DNA from: Diogma glabrata
Lineage: Eukaryota; Arthropoda; Insecta; Diptera; Cylindrotomidae
DNA length: 64,000 bases
Direction of reading: 5' to 3'
Assembly: GCA_963693315.1 (NCBI GenBank)
Contig: OY856186.1
Location: 286,518,930-286,582,929, forward strand
The translations under genes and the position numbers were made by a program. Positions 1 to 10,899 of the stretch are shown one piece after another. Each line of letters opens with the position of its first letter. The stretch's first letter is position 1. A model generated the notes under the pieces. The model was not told the DNA's origin. It did no database searches and saw nothing but the letters and a program-made list of their open reading frames with translations.

Positions 1-213
1 CTTAAGCTGAATCAATCGACACAAAAACACTATTATGATCGTCATGCAAAGCCGTTGTCAGATTGTCATGAAGGTGATAATATCTGGTTTCAATAAGAAC
101 CCCAGTCTTACTGGAAAAAGGGTCAAATAATCGCTGCTAATAACAAATCTCGATCCTACACCATAGGTTCAGAATCGGGTAAGCAGTATATAAGAAATCG
201 AGTGTACATATAA
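1..213 (+). pseudogene. Ty3/gypsy integrase C-terminal fragment
   Basis: Frame 1 reads a typical gypsy-integrase C-terminal region: a QKHYYDRHAKPLSD stretch, then a GDNIWF chromobarrel-type start, then YWKKGQI and SRSYTI with the closing RNRVYI. This part of integrase follows the DDE core and is involved in DNA binding. The frame is closed by a stop at 91-93 (after IWFQ) and again at 211-213, so the copy is dead. The N-terminal part lies outside the window. The product would act on retroelement cDNA in the nucleus. Family assignment rests on the motif string and its order; the exact clade is not determinable from 70 residues. Confidence 0.75.
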
Positions 214-249
214 GACAAAACGATCCAATGCTTCAAAACAACAATGTAA

Positions 250-527
250 ATGAATGAAGTCCCAACAATGGAAGTGAATGTAAGTCTCTCCGTTGAGGAC
301 TATTATCCGATATTTCCATCATCTGTAATCAACATTGAAGAATCAGCTGGAAGTGATTCCTCTTTTCACTCCATTTGCGAAGAATTAAACAATGACGAAA
401 TTCAACATCCACTAGCATCAGAGCTCTCATATAATAATGATGATCAACAGCAAGGAACTTCAATACCACAGGGTCACCAGCTGAAGAAGAAATAGTCCAC
501 GTTAGACGTTCCATTAGATTAACATAA
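250..527 (+). pseudogene. Gypsy polyprotein C-terminal tail, frameshifted
   Basis: An 81-codon acidic, Ser/Asn-rich frame (250-495) ends in a lysine run. Read in the neighbouring frame, bases 501-527 give VRRSIRLT and a stop, which resembles the RRSxRxT(K)xPDxF ending common at the C terminus of gypsy polyproteins after integrase. The simplest reading is a low-complexity linker plus tail of the same element as the integrase fragment just upstream, with a frameshift near 490. It has no domain of its own. Start codon at 250 is probably incidental. Confidence 0.5.
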
Positions 528-722
528 GTTCCTGATAAATTTTCAGATTTATTTATTTTAGGATTTATCCTAAAAAAAAATTACTATTAAAAAAAAGCAC
601 GTGTGACATAGATGTCGTCACTTACCGTTAGCTTTGTAAATGTAACCAACTTCAGAATTCAATTATCATTAGTTTTGTAAATGTAACGAACTTGTAAACT
701 TCAAACTTCAAACACAATAAAA
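528..722 (+). other. 3' flank of gypsy element, possible LTR part
   Basis: AT-rich non-coding sequence directly after the polyprotein tail. It has two similar segments, each with ttgtaaatgtaac, around 634-650 and 675-695, and an AATAAA just before the M element inserted at 723. Position and the polyadenylation-like signal fit a 3' LTR, but the LTR edges cannot be defined without a second copy. Confidence 0.3.
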
Positions 723-1338
723 CCCGAGCAGAAATTTGTCAGGGCTCAAGTAAGGCCCTGATCAGGTTTGACCTAACCCGGATCAGGCATTGGTAGGGCT
801 GCTTGATTGGGCCCTGATCACGAGTGTAACGCTTTTGCCCTATCAGGTCCTGATTGGGATTACCGGATCAGACCCTGATTGGGATAATCGGATCAGGCCC
901 TGATTGGGGTATCCGGACCAGACCAGACCCTCCCAGATATATTTATATAGTATATACATAAATTAGTCAAATTAAAATAAAAAAATTACAATGGAAAAAA
1001 ATTAAACATACATACCACCTTAATCACTATTATTATAGTATTTCAGCCGAGAAGCGATAACTAAAATATACATGAAACGATTTTAACTATATATTTCTAA
1101 AATGGATAATGCTCTAGTGAATTTTAACCAATTGAAATTTCAGGTAGGGGTCAAATACGAAAAACCTGATCAGGGCCGGATATATTCAAATAAGGTTAAC
1201 CCTAAAAGGGTATTCTAAATCAGGCCCGGAACAGGCCCACATCAGATTGCCCTAATAGGGATTGCCCTTGTGGGACTGATCAGGCCCTGATCACGCCTTG
1301 ACTGTATTCAGGTTTTCCCTAACTAATTTCTGCTCGGG
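723..1338. mobile_element. MITE family M, copy 1 (616 bp)
   Basis: Starts CCCGAGCAGAAATTTGTC and ends with the reverse complement CTAATTTCTGCTCGGG, giving ~14-bp terminal inverted repeats. It is flanked by AA on both sides (721-722, 1339-1340). A second near-full copy at 62619-63226 is flanked by TT on both sides, so a 2-bp target duplication is likely. Both ends carry many iterations of the palindrome CCTGATCAGG and its halves; the middle is AT-rich. No coding capacity, so it must be moved by a transposase encoded elsewhere. Superfamily not assigned. Confidence 0.85.
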
Positions 1339-1340
1339 AA

Positions 1341-2225
1341 CTTATAAGTTGTTTAAATCAATGTCTTATTTATTCACTGAAACAACAATTTGACAAACTG
1401 TGTCAAATTTTATGTACACACATTCTTATGTACATGAGAGTATTTGCCCCCGTGGCCTCATATGAGAAAATTTCTTATGTCTCAATAAGAAATAATTTAT
1501 TATTTATTGTAAAACTTGTTATTATTTAAGTAGTAAAGAATGCTAATTTTATATTAGTATTTCCATTTTGCTTGAGGTATTCCCTTATTAAAATGAGAAC
1601 CAATATTAAGTTTTCTTCCATAAGGGTTCGTATACAAATATTAACATTTATGATATGTAAATGTCATGATTTCATATAGTCATTATAAAAGAATGTGGTG
1701 GTTCTTAGAAACCTTGTCATTATATTATGAGAGGTTTGTTTATTAAACACAACAAAATCTAAACTGTTTATTAGAATCATTCTTATACAAATAATAAAAT
1801 TTATGTTTGCACTTATTAACCGTTCTTGAGGTAAAGTAGAACTTTTTCATTCCTTATAGGATAGTTTTATTTCTTATGGGACAAAACTTATGTTTGCACT
1901 TATTAACCGTTTTTAAGACAAATTAGAACTTTTCCTTATACTTTATAGCACTGCTTCGATTATTTTTTGTAAACCGTTTGTAATTATAATAGAACCATGG
2001 TAATGGAATCTATTAAAAATTTTCGTATTTAAACAAGTCAGTTTGTTTTAATATATTTTAATGTTTATTGATTAATTTGATAAATTTTACATAAATCTTA
2101 TAAATAAATTATGTAATGTTTCTTATCTAATTCTATTCCAGTTTCTTGTAAAGATGCCTTTTTTAAATTGTCTTCGTATGTAGAGTTATTTCTCAAAAGT
2201 AGCTCATTTTCTTTAACTGCATACT
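1341..2225. other. AT-rich stretch with an ~86-bp direct duplication
   Basis: No coding or RNA feature seen. Bases about 1801-1885 and 1886-1960 are a diverged tandem pair: each begins with ttatgtttgcacttattaac and continues with a short run ending in agaactttt. The rest is unremarkable AT-rich DNA. Confidence 0.5.
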
Positions 2226-3588
2226 TTGTGTCATCCCTATGCGTTAACAACTTCATTGCCGAAATCACAAAAGAACAAGTGTAATTTTTGTAACAAAACT
2301 ATTATAAATGCACCTTTTTATAAAATCCATATAAAATTGTATCATAAATATGAAACATATTTTCCCTGCATACTTTGCTCACCACTTAGAAAATTCACAA
2401 ATTTAAAGTCATTTTTAAAACGTTTAAGCCAATGTCACCTCAAGCAACATATCGAAACTCCAGTAGCCAAACTTATTTGTGATAAGCCTATTAATTTTTG
2501 TTCTGTTGATTTAGATATTAGTAACGATTACAGTTTTGCCTCTAATAATTGTGAAAATCAAATGAAACCAATTGATAACATGATAGATCCTAATTGTTCA
2601 AAATGGTATGATATCGATGCGAATAAAAACAACTTTTTTTTACATCTATTGAAAAGTTTCTAGCAGAAATTTATGAAAACACCCGAATATGTCGTTCTGA
2701 TATACAAAATTTGATACAAATATTTTTTAAATACCATAACTCAATTTTAAATCATTTGCTAGAATTCACTAAAACTACAAGAACTGCTAGAACAATCAAT
2801 ACTAGAATATGACAAAATTTCAACGGAATATAAAAGGCAAAAACTGCTATCTAACAACAAATATTTTCAATTATCTAAGCATGTTACTATTGGCCATCAG
2901 ACTATTCCAGCTCGTATTCATAATCAAATAGTACTTAAAAACACACTAATGAAAGCGTCATGTACGTCTATAAAAACAACAATTTTGAACTTTTTCAATA
3001 GTCCTAAAAAGGTAGATTTTTGTTTGCAATATCTACAAAACTCAAGATGCCAAATGAGGAGCGAAAAACAAATAACATCTAACATTATACAATCGTTTTT
3101 TTTTCCAGCAAAAACTTAAATTGTATTCCGTGGATGACATCGTTCTTCCCCTTTTCCTTTACTTTGACGAGTTTGAGACCAATAATCCAATAGGGTCACA
3201 TTCAGGATTACAAAATCTCGGTGCCTTATATTTATTATTTCCTTTTATTCCTCCTTCAATACAATCAAAATTAGAAAATATATTTTTAGTTATGCTAGCT
3301 AACAGTCTAGATAAAAAACTATTTGGGAATGACATTTTTAAAGAGGTTATAGATGAACTAAAAGAGTTAGAAAGTAATGGTTTGGTTATTTTTGAGAGGA
3401 GATATTTTTTCGTATTAACATCAATATTGGGAGATAATAAAGGAATAAATTCTGTGTTAGGCTTCACAGACAGTTTTAACGCAAACTTTTTCTGTAGATT
3501 TGGCAATGAAGTCGTTAACGGTTTGATAGTTGACATCATGCTTTGTTTTTATTTTGTAAATGAACATTTGCAAAAAAGTCCAGATTAG
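2226..3588 (+). pseudogene. C2H2-finger repeat-associated protein, decayed
   Basis: Three consecutive open stretches form one decayed gene. 2226-2663 encodes a C2H2-type module: CNFCNKTI, then HIKLYH, then a second CILC pair with a distal His. About 2783-3117 continues in another frame (KHVTIGHQTIPARI). 3121-3588 carries the most recognisable block: LPLFLYFDEFETNNPIGSH near its start and ILGDNKGINSVLGFTDSFNA near its end. I know this block from uncharacterised, multicopy proteins in cnidarian, insect and fish genomes; it is probably transposon-encoded. A Cys of the expected terminal CxxC is lost. Stops at 2661-2663 and in 2780-2783 plus a frame change break it. It converges on a SAMD3-like gene downstream. 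No biochemical function can be named. Confidence 0.55.
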
Positions 3589-3730
3589 TTGTGATGGCTT
3601 CGGATATTTTGCATTTAATGCAAAAATAGTTTAAAGCATATATCTATGCAACTTAAAGGTGTGTCAATATTGTATATAATGTTATTAACAATTATATAAG
3701 AAGCTGTTATCTCTTCTGGAATAGAAAAAA

Positions 3731-4910
<1,180 letters not shown>

Positions 4911-5620
4911 ATCCTACAAAAAAAATATTAATGTTTATGTAAAATGTATGTATGTGAGTATGCAAAAATATATTTGTGTAGAGCATTAAAAAGTAGTACG
5001 AGAAATATTATGCGCCAATGGAGCACATTAACTTCAATAAAAATAAAAATAACATAATTAATCCAATCTTTAGCATTCAAATTATTTTTCTATTTGACGA
5101 GCAAAGTCTATAACAATGCTTCGAACAATGCATATACAATATACATATAAGGTCAATGAAACTCAGGTGTCGCAAAAAAGAGTGTAAAACAAAATAATTG
5201 TGATTTACGTAAATAAAAATCACAATATAAACGTTGGATATATCTCTATTTAACAGTAGGTACGTTGATACATCAGCACTAAAAGTAGGAATTTACTACA
5301 CTGTTACGATGCAAGCTTCCTAGATTACGATAACTATTATTTTGAAAAATAACTTCAACAAAATCATTTAAATAAATTAAGGTATGATTGTATTCAAATT
5401 ACAAAGCGTATATGTATAAAAAAAACATATTTTTACATAATTATATACCAATTTAATTTAATTTTTGTTTAATAAAACAGACATAACCAAACAAAAGTGT
5501 CGTTGGATTTTGAGATATATTTGTTCACTAAATTGAAAGTTTTGTCTTACTTCTTAAACCCATTGACTTAATTAATAAAAAAATATTTTAAATACACATA
5601 TTTACTACCACTTAAAACAC
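4911..5620. other. AT-rich stretch, nothing recognised
   Basis: No coding, RNA or repeat-end signal that I can support. Base composition resembles the flanks. Confidence 0.5.
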
Positions 5621-7653
5621 ATGTTCACCAAAAACACTCATAGAAAACGTGATTACTTGTGGGTGAGTTTTCTGCATAGGATCTTGATGAAACTTTGGCA
5701 AATGATACAGGTTCACTTGAAAATGGAAGATCTGGATTCATTTCAAATTTGGACAAAATGGCGGGGGGTCTCCCGAACACCTCTAAGTTTAAATCTTGAA
5801 TAACTTCTGATCCCGGGCTATGATCTTATTGAAACTTAGTATATAAGGTTTTAGTACTGTTTCCAATATTTCTGCATACCAACTTCCGGTTTGTCACTTC
5901 CGGTTAAAAAGTTTTTTTTTTCAGGTGTTTATTCCTACTGTAGCCTACAATTACCGATCGATTTTCATGAAACGTTGCGAAAAGCTTTTAAATAACATGA
6001 GAAAGATTTTATCAGCTTTTGGAGCACATTGGATAAAGGGTTGGGGGGTCCACCATACAACAGGTGGTTTTTTCCACAAAGTTTTTATGTTTGTTGGGAG
6101 CATAAAACATTCATTCGTAAATGAATTTTGATGACACTTTGGAAAAAGACGCAAACATGTATGACAAAGAACTGATTAGTTTTTGAGCGATAGTGAACAA
6201 AGTGGTGGGGGGTCCCTGGAGCACCTGTTTTTTTGAAAGCTCTATAACTTCTGTACCTGATAAGCGAATTGGATGAAACTTGGTACATGAGTATGTAGTA
6301 CGGTTTAAAATAGTTCAGCATCCCAACTTCCGGTTTTTCACTTCCGGTAAAAAAATTTTTTTTGTACTTTTTTGAAGTTTTTTCAGTGTCTTTATGCACA
6401 CTACAGCCTACAATAATGAAGTGATTATGATGAAACTTATGGAATAGGGTTCCAATTAGTGTGAAAAGATAATTATCATGTTTTGGGACACATTGATCAA
6501 AGTGGTGGGGGGTCTACCATACAAATGCTGACTTTTCACACTTTGTTTTTTAAGTTTGTTGGGAGCATACAGACTTCATTCATTAATTTATTTTAATGAC
6601 ACTTTAGAAAAAGATGGTGACTTAAGTAACAAAAAACTGATTAGTTTTTGGGTAATATTGGAATAAGTGGTGGGGGTCCTCCCGAACACCTGTTTAATGT
6701 GTCACACTTTTTTCAATGTTTGTTGGGAGCACACAGCATTCGTTCGTGAACGAATTTTGATGACACTTTGGAAAACGATGCAAACATGTATGGCAAAGAA
6801 CTGATTAGTTTTTGAGCGATAGTGAACAAAGTGGTGGGGGGTCCCTGGAGCACCTGTTGTTTTGAAAGCTCTATAACTTCTGTACCTGATAAGCGAATTG
6901 AATGAAACTTGGTACATGAGTATGTAGTACGGTTTAAAATAGTTCTGCATCCCAACTTCCGGTTTTTCACTTCCGGTAAAAAAATTTTTTTTGTACTCTT
7001 TTGAAGTTTTGTCAGTGTCTTTATGCACACTACAGCCTACAATAATGAAGTGATTATGATAAAACTTATGGAATAGGGTTCCAATTAGTGTAAGAAGATA
7101 ATTATCATCTTTTAGGACACATTGATCAAAGTGGTGGGGGGTCTACCATACAACTGCTGACTTTTCGTTACTTTACGTTTTTAAAGTTTGTTGGGAGCAT
7201 ACAGACTTCATTCATTAATCAATTCTAATGACACTTTGGAAAAAGATGGAAACTTAAATGACAAGGAACTGATTAGTTTTTGGACAATATTGGGATAAGT
7301 GGTACAGGGTCTCCCGAACACCTGTTTACTGTGTCAGCATTTTTTCAATGTTTGTTGGGAGCACACAGCATTCGTTCGTGAACCAATTTTGATGACACTT
7401 TGGAAAAAGATGCAAACATGTATGGCAAAGAACTGATTAGTTTTTGAGCGATAGTGAACAAAGTGGTGGGGGGTGTCCCATACACCTGTTTTTTTTAAAG
7501 CTCAATAACATCTGTACTGATAATCGAATTGGATGAAACTTTGTACATAAGCATTTAGTATGATTTACAAAAATTCTGCATCCCAACTTCCGGTTTTTTA
7601 CTTCCGGTAAAAAAATTTTTTTTTAATTGTTGGCAGTTTTTTCAGTATCTTTA

Positions 7654-8278
7654 TTTTTTTTTTTTTTTTTTTAATAAAATGTGTTGTGTAATAGGGTTTA
7701 GAATATGTGTCACAACAACACATAAATACCTTTTAAGACCTAGGTCTAGACCTGGGTCCCACAACAACTGGCGTTCTGAGGTGAAGATTAACGCTTTTTT
7801 TAAACATCTGTGGGTTGAAGCCACCTGAGACTAAGTGTTCCGGCAAACTATTCCATTTGTACGCAGTTCGGACAAAGAAGTCTCTCTGCGATCTGCCAGT
7901 ATGACAGCGCGGGATCTTTACCGTTTCACCGGTTGCGGCAGCCGATTGCCGAGTGGAACGGGGGTAAGAATAAGTTTGAGGGATGATGCCGCTGATTTCA
8001 TCTGAGCACTGCTGATGACGATATTTGTAAAAAACAACGAGGTCAGCAACAGTGCGACGATGTTGTAGGGAATCAAGTTTTGATGTCAAAGTTCGATCAC
8101 CTACAATTCGTATAGCTCGCTTTTGAACAGAGTCCAAGAGGGCCAATATGGAAACAGAGGCAGCACCCCAAACTTGACAGCAGTACTCCATACAGGGACG
8201 AATATAGGACTTATAAACATGGAGCAATTGGTATGGAGTGAAAAATTTTTTGCATCTATTTAGGAGGCCGAGTTTTTT
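7654..8278 (-). mobile_element. 5'-truncated CR1/Jockey-type LINE fragment (family L1a)
   Basis: Read on the minus strand it encodes the C-terminal end of a non-LTR reverse transcriptase: KKLGLLNRCKKFF, YIRPCMEYCCQVWG, RAIRIVGDR, and the conserved RDFFVRTAYKWNSLP near the end. The frame runs open for about 188 codons to 7733. A poly-A tail lies at 7672-7654 (T run on +). The same family occurs at 24077-25082 and 56506-57660. The copy lacks endonuclease and the catalytic RT motifs, so it is a dead-on-arrival 5' truncation. It landed inside the satellite, and its 5' junction is triplicated. Confidence 0.85.
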
Positions 8279-8384
8279 GGGACATGTTTTGGGACACATT
8301 TAGGAGGCCGAGTTTTTTGGGACATGTTTTGGGACATTTGAGACATTTAGGAGGCCGAGTTTTTTGGGACATGTTTTGGGACAC
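8259..8384. repeat. Triplicated LINE/satellite junction
   Basis: A ~40-bp block made of the LINE 5' end (taggaggccgagtttttt) joined to satellite sequence (gggacatgttttgggac) occurs three times, starting at 8261, 8301 and 8348. Spacings are 40 and 47 bp. The last copy runs straight into the normal satellite sequence (attgatcaaagtgg). Confidence 0.9.
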
Positions 8385-9110
8385 ATTGATCAAAGTGGCG
8401 GGGGATCTACCATACAACTGCTGACTTTTCACACTTGGTTTTTAAAGTTTGTTGGGAGCATACAGATTTCATTCATTAATCAATTTTAACGGCACTTTGG
8501 AAAAAGATAAAGACTTTATTGACAAAGAATTGACTAGTTTTTGGACAATATTGGGATAAGTGGTGGGGTCCTCCCGAACACCTGTTTATTGTTTCAATGT
8601 TTGTTGGAAGCATACAACATTTGTTCGTTAAGTAATTTTGATTACACTTTGCAAAAAGATGCAAATAGGTATGGCAAGGAACTGATTAGTTTTTTTTAGC
8701 GATAGTGAACAAAGTGGTAGGGGTCCTCCAAGCACCTGTTATTTTGGAAGCTCAATAACTTCTGTACCTGATAATCGAGTTGGATGAAATTTGGTACATA
8801 CACATTTAGTACGGTTTACAACAGTTCTGCATCCTAACTTCCGCTTTGTCACTTCCGATAAAAAATTTTTTACTTTTTCTCGTACAACAGAATTTATGTT
8901 TGTTGGGATACTACTGCCTGCTTTAATATTTTTATTATTAGAACTACGAAGTCCATAATATTGGTTAGCTTTTAATTAAAGTATTTTATGGATATTAGCT
9001 CATTATATATCCAGAACACTACGTTTCCAGAGCTGTGGTGAAGTCAGCCTATGCATCAGCGTCGCAATATTTTTTTTTCAGTGTTCATACAATAACAACG
9101 ACACATTAAT

Positions 9111-9538
9111 ACACATTTAACAGTACGTGCAAATGCTTAATCGCTGATTGGTTAATGTGCATTTCGATGCTTGCTTTTGCATGATGTATTTTTCAAATGA
9201 CGATTGATCTTTTTTCAGGGTTCGTTTTTCAGAGAAATTTAATGATTAGCGAATTTTTAGCGCGATATTTTGAAAGATCATATCAATAGATTATTGAATA
9301 TACATCTCAGCTGAATGAGTAATGAATGCTGAATGAGAGTAAATATCAAAATAAAATTCAGCTGAGATGTATTCAATAATCTATTGATATGATCTTTCAA
9401 AATATCGCGCTAATCATTAAATTTCACTGAAAAACAAGAAACCAAGTGATCAATCGTCATTTGAAAAATACATGCAAAGGCAAGCATCGAAATGCACATT
9501 CAACAATCAGCGATTTGCGTTTGTACGAACTGTTAAAT
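9111..9538. mobile_element. Fold-back element, ~200-bp arms
   Basis: The left arm (about 9111-9317) and right arm (about 9356-9538) are inverted copies: atttaacagt on the left matches actgttaaat on the right, and the inner ends catctcagctgaat and attcagctgagatg face each other across a ~38-bp spacer. The arms differ by scattered substitutions and small indels. No coding capacity. Outer ends are not flanked by an obvious target duplication. Confidence 0.8.
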
Positions 9539-9717
9539 TTTGTGTTTTGATGCTTGACCTTGCATGTATTTTTCATATGAGTGTAAACGTGATATATTAG
9601 AGATTTCGACTTCGTCTCGACCTCAAAACGTATATCCAAAATCGGCAAAACACTATGTAATGAATGATAGAATGATAGAAAATCGTTCAAAGTTTAAAAT
9701 TTAAAATTTTTTAAGAT

Positions 9718-9990
9718 TGTCAGGCTGTGTCAGGCAGGTGTCAGGCTAACATGTTTTTTGTAAATTTGTACAAAAAACGTGTTGCCAATAAAAAATATTG
9801 CGTTTTGGAGTGAAAACACGATGTCAGGCTGGAGAAATGGTGTCAGGCCGGAGAAATGTGTTTCGGCAGCCTGACACCGAAACTACGTTAAAAAGGGCAG
9901 CCTGACACAGCCAGACATTAGATTTCGAATCAGCGTCGCGAGTTCATCTAGAGGCACCATTCAGAAAACCAGCCTGGCACATATGTCAGG
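9718..9990. repeat. Iterated TGTCAGGCTG element
   Basis: At least seven copies of TGTCAGGC or its complement lie within 270 bp. The outer part forms an inverted repeat: gtcaggctgtgtcaggc near 9719 against gcagcctgacacagcc near 9898. Further copies at about 9962 and 9979 are adjacent to cagcctgg. It looks like a small MITE or a cluster of protein-binding repeats; no coding potential. Confidence 0.6.
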
Positions 9991-10340
9991 CTGGAGAAAT
10001 AGACACCAAGATTTCGAGTTGTTCCTTGAATCTCCTAATACGAATTTATCGAATTATTTTTTGTCGAAGCTTAAGTAAGGCACGTTTAAGTCAGCCGTCA
10101 CATCTGTTTGAACAGAGATAAAAAATTTACTGAACTCATCAGCAACTGATAGAGTATTTTTCAGCAAGGAATCCATATTATGACTGTAGATTTCATTTAT
10201 CGATACATATTAATGTATACAATACTAATCATCTTCATAACAATGATGCCGTTATTTTAAGTAATTTTAATCAAATTTGAACAACCAATTTACAGTTGAA
10301 TCGTTTAAAAGAAACACCCACACATTACCACATCAAATTG

Positions 10341-10392
10341 CCCTAATAAAACCTGGCCTTTCTGGATTGACCAGGACCTGATCAAGCCCAGA
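10341..10392. mobile_element. MITE M copy 4, left remnant
   Basis: Matches the right part of family M (catcaaattgccctaata, then gaccaggacctgatcaagcc) and continues at 16108 on the other side of the hAT element. The hAT target duplication agcccaga lies inside this copy, which shows M was there first. Compare copy 5 at 16706-16985. Confidence 0.75.
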
Positions 10393-10899
10393 CAGGGGCG
10401 TCAATTGGGTAGGGCTGGGGGGGGGGGCATTGGCCCCCCCCAAGGATCTGATACTATCAATACATCGATTCAATAAAACCATCCAATCGTGATAGAATTA
10501 TACACTATAAAAATTTCAATGCACTGTTATTTTGTAAATTCGTCTAATTTTTAGAAGGTTTAGTTAACTAATATACCAATCTTATCTATTAATTGAAATA
10601 TATCTGATAATATAATTATTACGTTACATATTATTTTGGCCCGACTAAAGTACAGCTCACCGCAATATTCAAACCGTAATCGTTCTTTGTATCAAGGACT
10701 AGAGCGCCACCGATACGAAAGGCGGTTGTATTGCTTCTAATCTTCTGATGAAATCAGTTTTATAAACAAAACACGATCGTTCCTCCAAAAACGCCGTGGG
10801 TAAGTATTCAGATAAGTTTTTCTTATCATTCTGATTTTTAATTGATTTATTTTTATGTAGAACTGTAGATATTAGTTTCGTTGTTAGTTTTCTTGTGGT

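Larger units (their letters stand above)
5621..8885. repeat. Higher-order satellite, ~629-bp unit of ~155-bp subunits
   Basis: The segment tttatgcacactacagccta recurs at 6391 and 7020, and its degenerate match is near 7650, giving a 629-630-bp period. Within one unit about four related subunits recur. Each carries some of: tgttgggagca, gatgacactttggaaaaagatg, ggtggggggtc and a closing gaacacctg or gagcacctg. A block with paired acttccggt motifs closes each unit. Units before 6391 and after 8385 are more diverged. Short frames inside (for example around 6085-6399 and 6702-7028) repeat with the unit and are not genes. A LINE fragment interrupts the array at 7654-8278. Confidence 0.85.

Noticed and set aside
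723..1338. piggyBac assignment for family M because the ends start with CCC
   Set aside because: piggyBac duplicates TTAA; the flanks here are AA/AA and TT/TT and the deduced empty site contains no TTAA.
3159..3539. 126-aa minus frame
   Set aside because: Antisense shadow of the C2H2-type protein's best conserved block.
5925..7030. Several ~65-108 aa frames on both strands
   Set aside because: They recur with the 629-bp satellite unit and show no domain; open reading is a property of the repeat.
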